Below, in pieces: positions 1 through 4,447 of a stretch of DNA of 8,021 nucleotides (its first letter is position 1; each line of letters opens with the position of its first letter). The stretch lies in assembly GCA_003222935.1 (NCBI GenBank), contig QHXL01000282.1, positions 1 through 8,021 of the forward strand, written 5' to 3'. This DNA is from Acidobacteriota bacterium (GTDB lineage Bacteria > Acidobacteriota > Blastocatellia > Pyrinomonadales > Pyrinomonadaceae). Both the position numbers and the translations under genes were made by a program. The notes under the pieces are model-generated. The model saw nothing but the letters and a program-made list of their open reading frames with translations. It did no database searches and was not told the origin of the DNA.

Positions 1-381
1 GAAAAAGGTCTGCAACGTTTCGTCAAACCCAAAACAATCCAGGACCTCAAGCAGAAAATGCACGACAAGGCCGGCGCCACTCTATTCGTAACGACGTTAT
101 TGCCACCTCCTTTCCCATTTACACCTGTAATCATGACGGCCTCGGCACTCCAATATCCCAGGGCAAAACTTTTGGGAACGGTCTTTCTTGGCCGTTTGAT
201 TCGTTACACTATCGAAGCAATTCTCGCACTGTATTTCGGTCGCAAGTTGATCCGCTACATGAATTCCGATTTGTTTGCCTATTTGGTTTATTCGATGATC
301 GGCATTGCTGTGGTGGCCAGCGCGTTTTCAGTGCTGCGATGGTTCAGTAGGAAAAAGAGTGAGGAGTTTCAGCACAGCTAG
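1..381 (+). CDS. VTT/DedA-like inner-membrane protein, C-terminal part (5' end outside window)
   Basis: The reading frame is open from base 1 (Glu-Lys-Gly-Leu-Gln...) to TAG at 379-381, giving the last 126 residues of a longer protein. The ATG at 58 is probably internal, because coding continues upstream without a stop. Visible features are a short charged segment (residues 1-25), a Pro-rich re-entrant-like stretch LLPPPFPFTPVIMTASAL (33-50), then LGTVFLGRLIRYTIEAILALYFG, a membrane helix with the GR-x-x-RY signature, and a last hydrophobic helix (about 95-113) followed by a basic tail RKKSEEFQHS. The combination of a proline-rich loop, a GRxxRY helix and a final transmembrane helix resembles VTT/SNARE-associated (DedA/YqaA-like) proteins. 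That family includes lipid scramblases and flippases of the cytoplasmic membrane, but the substrate here cannot be told. The family call is from pattern memory. A different small polytopic membrane protein remains possible because the N-terminal half is missing. Confidence 0.72.
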   Translation, partial: EKGLQRFVKPKTIQDLKQKMHDKAGATLFVTTLLPPPFPFTPVIMTASALQYPRAKLLGTVFLGRLIRYTIEAILALYFGRKLIRYMNSDLFAYLVYSMIGIAVVASAFSVLRWFSRKKSEEFQHS

Positions 382-460
382 AGCTATGCCGGAGCTCAAC
401 TGGACCATCCGAATAGACTACGGTTGAATTCTCTTGCTTTCTTCACATTGGTTCTGAGTG

Positions 461-466
461 TAGAAT
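461..466 (+). promoter_or_regulatory. candidate -10 box for the small HTH-like gene
   Basis: TAGAAT differs from the sigma-70 -10 consensus at one position and lies 33 bases before the ATG at 500. That would give a leader of about 27 nt containing the Shine-Dalgarno. There is no good -35 at standard spacing: TTGCTT at 434-439 is 21 bases away and TTCACA at 442-447 is only 13 away. Treat this as a weak candidate. Confidence 0.28.
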
Positions 467-484
467 CCCGAGTCGGACAATGTC

Positions 485-492
485 GGAAGGAG
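485..492 (+). promoter_or_regulatory. Shine-Dalgarno of the small HTH-like gene
   Basis: GGAAGGAG ends seven bases before the ATG at 500. This is close to ideal spacing, and it is the main reason for treating this short reading frame as a real gene and for choosing this start. Confidence 0.75.
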
Positions 493-499
493 TAGGAGC

Positions 500-733
500 A
501 TGCCAGAGAAGCGGGGAATACAGGCCACTGAAGAAATTAAGGCGGAGTGGTCTCAGGCCTACAAAATCTACCTCAAAGCGCCGGGTGATCGTTACGATAA
601 AAAGAAAGACCGCACGTCTCGTATAGATTTTGTTGCCCAGGAAATGAACCTGACACGGAAGCAGGCAAAACGTCGTATTCGAAATTTCGAAGCATGGCAA
701 AGAAATATCAAGAAAGGGTTAGTCACTCCGTGA
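500..733 (+). CDS. small basic protein with a helix-turn-helix-like segment, function unknown
   Basis: A 77-residue, strongly basic protein starting at ATG 500 behind a good Shine-Dalgarno, and ending at TGA 731-733. I do not recognise the family. Residues 1-30 look like an amphipathic helical region (TEEIKAEWSQAYKIYLKA), followed by a Lys/Asp/Arg-rich turn (30-40). Residues 41-63, RIDFVAQEMNLTRKQAKRRI plus RNF, fit a helix-turn-helix layout: a first helix with Ala, a turn at Met-Asn-Leu-Thr, and a recognition-like helix rich in Lys/Arg. Two Trp residues (17 and 66) flank the core. There is no signal peptide or membrane helix, so it should be cytoplasmic. It stands alone, with 118 bases before it and 146 after, so it is probably its own transcription unit. 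A nucleic-acid-binding role is an inference from charge and HTH pattern only. Confidence 0.7.
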   Translation: MPEKRGIQATEEIKAEWSQAYKIYLKAPGDRYDKKKDRTSRIDFVAQEMNLTRKQAKRRIRNFEAWQRNIKKGLVTP

Positions 734-879
734 ACCCTTTGTGTGCAGGTTCTTAACCTCACTCTGTTACAAGAAGAGTTTCCCCAAACCTTGGCTGGTT
801 AGGTGACTGTTCTTTCTACTGGACGTTTTTACGGCGACAGTTCAGGCAGTGTTGCGTCTACTTTACTGTCCCATTTTGA

Positions 880-1965
880 ATGAAGCGACACTCACACTTC
901 AGATTTTCCTCGATCTTAGCGGGCGGCATCTTTCTCGCCGCTATCCTCGCCTGCTCGAATCCACTCTCGCGATACACCAAACAATACAAGTGTCAGGTTG
1001 CTGGTAAGCCAGATCCTCATAGTGCTTACGAGTTTGTCGAACGAGGAATGGAACACGTGCGTGCGGAGGAGTTTGACTGCGCGCTGGGCGCGTGCTCAGA
1101 AGCGATCCGGCTTGATTCAAAATCGGCGACAGCCTATGCGTGTCGGGGAGCAGTGCTGGCAAACAAGGGTGATTACCTGAAAGGACTTGCTGACCTTGAT
1201 TACGCCCTTAAGTTGCAACCCGAAAACGGCGACATTTACCATAGTCGTGCGCAAGTTCAAGACAAGTTAGGTGAGACTGACAAAGCTATCGCTGATTCGA
1301 CAAAAGCGATCGAGTTTATTAGCAGTGAGTTTGGGAAGTCCGTGGCGTTTGCCTTTCGCGCAGGTCTCTATCAGAAGCAGGGGGAGTTAGACCAGGCGAT
1401 CAAGGACTACGGTGAAGCGATACGCCTGGCGCCTGACTTTGCTTATCATTTTGCGCATCGCGGTCGTGCCTATGCGGAGGCGAAGGAATTCAATAAGGCC
1501 ATAGCTGACTACAACGAAGCGATAAAGCTCGATCCGAAAAGTCCTTACTTTCTTCGCGATCGAGCTGATGCTTATCGTAAGTTGAGCAAGCTGGATCTTG
1601 CGCGTCAGGATGAGCTTGCCGCAGGTAGCCTGGAAGGTAAGTCTTCGACTGCACCCGAAGACACGATCACGACGGCATCCAACTCGACCATCGAGGTTAA
1701 GGATCCTATCGCAGAGGGTGAACTTGCAGAGCGAGTGGTCGAGTTAACGAAACCTTCATATCCAGCAATCGGAAAATCCGTGCGTGCTTTAGGATTGGTA
1801 GTTATCCAGGTGACCGTTGATGAGAACGGAAAAGTCGTCTTCGCCAGCGGCGTTTCAGGACATCCCTTGCTGACCGCGGCTTGTGTTGCTGCCGCGCGGG
1901 GCTCAAGGTTTCAGCCCGGTGGAAAGATAAGCGGAACGATCTCGTATAAGTTTGAAGTGAAATAG
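880..1965 (+). CDS. lipoprotein with TPR repeats and a C-terminal TonB domain
   Basis: A 361-residue exported protein. Residues 1-25 form a signal peptide (basic MKRHSHFR, a hydrophobic core, then AILAC), so Cys25 is the probable lipidation site. The residue after it is Ser, which under the enterobacterial rule favours outer-membrane sorting. Residues about 48-250 hold five to six tetratricopeptide repeats, with typical AIRLDSKS, ALKLQPEN, AIRLAPDF and AIKLDPKS ends at about 80, 115, 186 and 221. A Ser/Thr-rich linker (250-280) leads to a TonB_C domain at 291-361, with YPAIGKSVRALGLVVIQVTV, DENGKV and ARGSRFQPG as hallmarks. TPR regions bind partner proteins, and TonB_C domains normally contact outer-membrane receptors, but this protein lacks the usual N-terminal transmembrane anchor. 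The start is fixed by an in-frame TGA at 877-879 directly before the ATG. No Shine-Dalgarno is visible. Its stop touches the stop of the convergent reductase gene. Confidence 0.9.
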   Translation: MKRHSHFRFSSILAGGIFLAAILACSNPLSRYTKQYKCQVAGKPDPHSAYEFVERGMEHVRAEEFDCALGACSEAIRLDSKSATAYACRGAVLANKGDYLKGLADLDYALKLQPENGDIYHSRAQVQDKLGETDKAIADSTKAIEFISSEFGKSVAFAFRAGLYQKQGELDQAIKDYGEAIRLAPDFAYHFAHRGRAYAEAKEFNKAIADYNEAIKLDPKSPYFLRDRADAYRKLSKLDLARQDELAAGSLEGKSSTAPEDTITTASNSTIEVKDPIAEGELAERVVELTKPSYPAIGKSVRALGLVVIQVTVDENGKVVFASGVSGHPLLTAACVAAARGSRFQPGGKISGTISYKFEVK

Positions 1966-1968
1966 CTA
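1963..1968. other. shared TAGCTA palindrome at a convergent gene junction
   Basis: TAG of the plus-strand TPR/TonB_C gene (1963-1965) is followed at once by CTA, the reverse complement of the reductase stop TAG (1968-1966). The two genes therefore end tail to tail with zero spacer, and the six bases are a perfect palindrome. No terminator fits between them, so each transcript probably extends into the antisense strand of the other gene. Confidence 0.9.
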
Positions 1969-2511
1969 CTTCGCCAGCTGCTTAGTCAACCCAACCAACT
2001 CCTCCAGCAATTGCCCGATCAACTTTTTCGCCGTCTCGTCGGTCAAATTACCCTGCTCATCAAAATGCTTGTGAGCATGTGCGATCATTACCTCGGGTTG
2101 GTTCACGGCATACATATTCAGAAACACAAACATCTGTCGCAGGTGATACTGGGCGCGCGCTGTGCCCAGCGTGCCAACACTGGCGCCCATGATTGCGACA
2201 GGCTTCCTGGTCCATGCGCTATCACCGTAAGGACGTGAGGCCCAGTCGATCGCATTCTTCAAGACACCGGGAACGGAGTAGTTGTATTCGGGAGTCACCA
2301 GGAGAATAGCGTCGGCACTTCGAATTCGCTGTTTAAGTTCGACAACCTGGGCTGGTGGATTTGCTTCATCGTCCTGGCTAAAACCCGGCAAGCCTTTGAT
2401 ATCGAAAGTCTCGATGGTTGTTCCCGCTGGCGCCAATCCTTGTGCAGCTCGCAGCGCGAGTTGATTGAATGATCCTTGCCGGATGCTTCCAGCGATTCCG
2501 AGTATATTCAT
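1966..2511 (-). CDS. NADPH-dependent FMN reductase family flavoprotein (quinone/azo/chromate reductase-like)
   Basis: A 181-residue cytoplasmic protein of the flavodoxin-fold NAD(P)H:FMN reductase family, at full family length. Residues 1-16, MNILGIAGSIRQGSFN, combine the first beta strand with the FMN phosphate-binding loop (GSxRxxSxN). Residues 73-90, TPEYNYSVPGVLKNAIDW, are the diagnostic PEYN...PGxLKNxxDW block that contacts the isoalloxazine ring and dimer partner. Residues 109-126 (GASVGTLGTARAQYHLRQ) form the third conserved loop. Members use NAD(P)H to reduce FMN, quinones, azo dyes or chromate; which of these applies here cannot be decided from sequence. The ATG at 2511 has an AAGGAG Shine-Dalgarno four bases upstream. 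The gene lies 103 bases downstream of the hydrolase gene on the same strand, across the palindrome element, so a two-gene operon is plausible. Its 3' end touches the convergent TPR/TonB_C gene. Confidence 0.93.
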   Translation of the reverse strand: MNILGIAGSIRQGSFNQLALRAAQGLAPAGTTIETFDIKGLPGFSQDDEANPPAQVVELKQRIRSADAILLVTPEYNYSVPGVLKNAIDWASRPYGDSAWTRKPVAIMGASVGTLGTARAQYHLRQMFVFLNMYAVNQPEVMIAHAHKHFDEQGNLTDETAKKLIGQLLEELVGLTKQLAK

Positions 2512-2515
2512 GGTT

Positions 2516-2521
2516 CTCCTT
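2516..2521 (-). promoter_or_regulatory. Shine-Dalgarno of the FMN reductase gene, abutting the palindrome element
   Basis: On the minus strand AAGGAG lies four bases before the ATG at 2511, which fixes the start. Its first A falls at the outer end of the repeat element. The element's terminal CTCC (2526-2523) is only three bases from GGAG and could pair with it, so the site may be occluded in some RNA folds. Confidence 0.75.
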
Positions 2522-2608
2522 TGGAGTGCGGTGACCGGTCACCGCTTTGTTAAAGTGACACTGTTTACGAGGAACCTTAGAAAGCGGTGACAGGTCACCG
2601 CACTCCAA
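2521..2608. repeat. 88-bp REP/BIME- or MITE-like element made of two inverted palindromic arms
   Basis: Two 28-base arms (2521-2548 and 2581-2608) are reverse complements with one mismatch (G2537 opposite A2592). Each arm itself contains an 18-base palindrome: GCGGTGACCGGTCACCGC at 2528-2545 is perfect, and GCGGTGACAGGTCACCGC at 2584-2601 differs only at the centre. The 32-base spacer (2549-2580) holds a further imperfect palindrome, TAAAGTGACACTGTTTA at 2551-2567. The element fills 88 of the 103 bases between the hydrolase stop and the reductase start. It has no transposase and no target-site duplication that I can see. Paired palindromes in intergenic gaps are typical of REP/BIME elements moved by RAYT transposases, or of MITEs. 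Read as protein it gives a false frame starting MECGDLSPL. It could form either one long RNA hairpin or two short ones. Confidence 0.88.
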
Positions 2609-2614
2609 GGAGGA

Positions 2615-3649
2615 TCACTTAGCCTTGGTGCCTACTAATTCCTTGTACATGTCTTCCACATTCGGGGTGGCGAAATTCTGAAAGGCAAATGCCTTGTATT
2701 TGTCAGGCAGTTTCAATTGCTGCTTTGCCTGTTCGAGTGACAATCCGTCGGCGCGTGCTTGCTGTACTCTGGCGCGCAAATCGAACAGATAATCTCGAAA
2801 CTCGCGAATCTCAGCAGCGGTCGCAACCGCGCCGTGGCCAGGTACAAACTGAGCCGTCGGATATTTACTCAGCAACTGGTCCAACGAAGGTATCCAGTCG
2901 TTTACTGTGGCGTCGACCAGGTTTGGCAGAGTCTTGCGCCCACCCATGTCGCCGGTGAACACGACGTTTGCGCTCGGCACGTAAGCAAGTATGTCGCCGC
3001 CTGTGTGTCCCGGCAACGTAAACAAAATCACTTCAGTGCTGCCGAGAAAAAGATGGAGGGTCCCACTCCCGAAAGTCACGGTAGGATTTGTTAACTTGAT
3101 TGCGAGCATTGCGTCGAAACGCTTTAGTTGCCGCTCGAGTGTGGTTCGCTTGTCGGCCTGATCTGCGGGTATTTCACTCAGTTGCTTCGCTGCATCACTT
3201 CTTCTCTTTTGCAATTCTTCAGTCGCCGGTAGAAAGCGTCGATTCTTCGTTGTTTGCCAGGCGATGAGATTCTCGTGGCCAATGATAGGAACTGAGCGTG
3301 CCGTTAAGACCTGGTTGCCGCCAGTATGATCGAGATGATAGTGAGTGTTGATTGCGTATTTGATCGGCTGCTTTGTCTCAGAAGCAATGGTTTCAAGTAG
3401 ATCCTCGACCGCGGTTGGAGTGAAAAACGTATCGACCAGCAGCACACCTTCAGAGCCAACCACGAAACCTGCATTACCGGAGGCGAGTCCACCCGATTTA
3501 GCAATTGCTGCATAAACCCCGTCAGTCACTTTACTCAGCGTAAAGTTGTCGTCCGCTTTTAAGTGAGTTGGTACTTCGAGCTGAGCTGTTCGTGGAAGCG
3601 AAAGTACGAGCACTGAGACGACTCCCAACAAGAAGATTCTTGTTCTCAT
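2615..3649 (-). CDS. secreted metallo-beta-lactamase-fold hydrolase
   Basis: A 344-residue protein from ATG 3649. A GTG at 3682 would add 11 residues ahead of the signal peptide, but ATG 3649 puts MRTR directly before the hydrophobic core IFLLGVVSVLVLSL and has a purine-rich GAGAGA six bases upstream. Export to the periplasm is likely. The complete binuclear metal site is present: THYHLDHTGGN (His103, His105, Asp107, His108), GHTGGD (His215), FTGDM (Asp234) and PGHG (His272). Asp bridges the metals here, as in glyoxalase II-like, SoxH-like and quinoprotein-relay hydrolases. The Cys of class B1 lactamases is absent, so antibiotic hydrolysis should not be assumed. An insert of about 50 residues rich in Lys/Glu (about 140-190) separates the first and second metal motifs, and a helical tail follows the last His. 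The substrate is unknown. The gene lies upstream of the reductase on the same strand. Confidence 0.92.
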   Translation of the reverse strand: MRTRIFLLGVVSVLVLSLPRTAQLEVPTHLKADDNFTLSKVTDGVYAAIAKSGGLASGNAGFVVGSEGVLLVDTFFTPTAVEDLLETIASETKQPIKYAINTHYHLDHTGGNQVLTARSVPIIGHENLIAWQTTKNRRFLPATEELQKRRSDAAKQLSEIPADQADKRTTLERQLKRFDAMLAIKLTNPTVTFGSGTLHLFLGSTEVILFTLPGHTGGDILAYVPSANVVFTGDMGGRKTLPNLVDATVNDWIPSLDQLLSKYPTAQFVPGHGAVATAAEIREFRDYLFDLRARVQQARADGLSLEQAKQQLKLPDKYKAFAFQNFATPNVEDMYKELVGTKAK

Positions 3650-3796
3650 AAGGTTCTCTCTAGCGGTGGTTGTTGATAACACAGAACCGCCATCGAGCGC
3701 GAGAGAGCTACGGACAAATTGAGAGGGGCAAAGCGGACTTCAGCAGTTTGCCCCCTTCCTAACTTGCATTGATCTAGTGAAGTGCAATATCCCTGA

Positions 3797-3841
3797 AAGA
3801 AGAATGCCGCGACTCCGTTTGGAAATCGCGGCATTCTTTTT
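3797..3841 (-). terminator. strong intrinsic terminator, usable in both directions
   Basis: GAATGCCGCGA (3802-3812) and TCGCGGCATTC (3826-3836) are a perfect 11-bp inverted repeat around a 13-base loop. Two A-T pairs extend the stem on each side, and it has a U-rich tail in both directions: TTTTT at 3837-3841 on the plus strand and TTCTTTC on the minus strand. The hairpin begins 25 bases after the stop of the minus-strand secreted-protein gene, so its main role is probably to end that transcript before the hydrolase gene. Confidence 0.87.
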
Positions 3842-3861
3842 CGCATGTTAATTAAGTTTTG

Positions 3862-4290
3862 TTACCAGGGCCAACGACCATTTCCATAGCGACCGTTGTT
3901 ACCTCGGCGATTGTTACCAGCATAACGTTGATAACCCTCGCGGTAACCTTGAGCGAAGGCTGAGCGGAAAAGTTGTTGATACTGGCCCCTGTTTCCATAA
4001 CCTGACCGGTATCCGTCCGCGCCATCTCTCCAGTAATGCGATCGTTGTGGACTGTAGCTTTGGCCTCGTTGAGCGTCGGAAGCTCCAGTTCTCAATCCAG
4101 CAACATAACCTTGCTGGCGTACGACCTGGTACGAGTTGTTATTACCGTAGCGATCGTCGCGGCGGTAGCGATCATCATTTCTTCCGTAACCCCATTGAGC
4201 CTGAGCATTGCTGCTCACGAAAAAGAGGATTCCGAAAAACATGAAGAGGGCCAACAAGTACCTATTTGGTTTTCTACTCGAGTAATTCAC
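3862..4290 (-). CDS. small secreted Gly/Arg/Tyr/Asn-rich protein of unknown function
   Basis: A 142-residue protein read from GTG 4290, which has GGGAGGT eight bases upstream. A longer frame to 4401 exists but would put 37 unlikely residues ahead of a clean signal peptide. Residues 1-31 are an export signal (basic NYSSRKPNRY, core LLALFMFFGILFFVSS, cleavage at NAQA/QW). The mature part has no cysteine and is low in hydrophobic residues. It holds an Asp/Arg/Tyr-rich stretch (RNDDRYRRDDRYGNNN, about 37-52), then a patterned middle with GYVAGLRTGASDAQRG (61-76), DGADGYRSGYGNRG and FRSAFAQGYREGYQRY (108-123), and an Asn/Gly/Arg tail ending RWPW. Repeated G-Y-x-x-G spacing suggests a small helical repeat with aromatic faces. 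I know similar unnamed secreted proteins from acidobacteria, but no function. It is probably monocistronic, closed by the terminator downstream. Confidence 0.82.
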   Translation of the reverse strand: MNYSSRKPNRYLLALFMFFGILFFVSSNAQAQWGYGRNDDRYRRDDRYGNNNSYQVVRQQGYVAGLRTGASDAQRGQSYSPQRSHYWRDGADGYRSGYGNRGQYQQLFRSAFAQGYREGYQRYAGNNRRGNNGRYGNGRWPW

Positions 4291-4298
4291 TTGTTCAT

Positions 4299-4305
4299 AC
4301 CTCCC
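4299..4305 (-). promoter_or_regulatory. Shine-Dalgarno that selects a GTG start
   Basis: On the minus strand GGGAGGT is followed by ATGAACAAGTGA. The ATG touches the Shine-Dalgarno with no spacing and opens only a three-codon frame (Met-Asn-Lys-stop). The GTG inside that sequence, eight bases from the Shine-Dalgarno, is in frame with the signal peptide. The GTG at 4290 is therefore the real start. Confidence 0.7.
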
Positions 4306-4385
4306 TGCGTAGAAGTACGGCAAGGAGCATTCCTCAACGAAAAGCCCAAAAACCCCCGAATTGCTGAGCAAAACTGGAAAGAAGA

Positions 4386-4423
4386 CGTACTGGTACGACA
4401 CGATTTCGTGCGTTTAGTAAACG
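4386..4423. repeat. three short palindromes back to back (possible operator array)
   Basis: CGTAC-TG-GTACG (4386-4397), CACGA-TT-TCGTG (4399-4410) and CGTTT-AGT-AAACG (4411-4423) are each perfect 5-bp dyads, with centres about 13 bases apart. They lie between the Lhr stop (4448) and the secreted-protein start (4290), about 95-135 bases upstream of the latter. The arm sequences differ from one dyad to the next, so this is not a simple repeated operator. On the minus strand the set is followed by TCTTCTTT, so a role as a weak terminator for Lhr transcripts is also possible. Confidence 0.45.
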
Positions 4424-4447
4424 ACATGGTTGAATGAAAACTGATCA

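Noticed and set aside
58..60. ATG 58 as the start of a 107-residue membrane protein
   Set aside because: The frame is open back to base 1 with plausible coding sequence and no Shine-Dalgarno precedes this ATG; the gene most likely starts outside the window.
381..397. GAGCT...AGCTC stem after the membrane-protein stop
   Set aside because: It has only five base pairs and no T tract; too weak to call a terminator.
732..803. Small inverted repeats after the HTH-like gene (GAACC...GGTTC at 732-752, AGGTT-CTT-AACCT at 747-759, CCAAACC...GGTTAGG at 784-803)
   Set aside because: Stems are 5-7 bp, partly mismatched and not followed by a T run, so they do not support a terminator call. Nothing else is seen in the 146-base gap.
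2378..2608. Minus-strand reading frame starting MECGDLSPL
   Set aside because: It starts in the palindrome element, overlaps the reductase gene in another frame, and its beginning is simply the translated inverted repeat.
2615..3649. Antibiotic-resistance beta-lactamase
   Set aside because: The metal motifs show an MBL fold, but the bridging residue is Asp and there is no lactamase-specific signature; most such proteins act on other substrates.
3650..3682. GTG 3682 as start of the hydrolase
   Set aside because: It would add MLSTTTARENL ahead of a textbook signal peptide; ATG 3649 is better placed with a purine-rich site.
4291..4401. ATG 4401 as start of the secreted protein
   Set aside because: It adds 37 residues ahead of the signal peptide and reads through the Shine-Dalgarno that serves GTG 4290.
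4036..4437. Plus-strand 133-codon frame opposite the secreted-protein gene
   Set aside because: It is antisense to a gene with signal peptide, Shine-Dalgarno and terminator, and shows no domain or start signal of its own.
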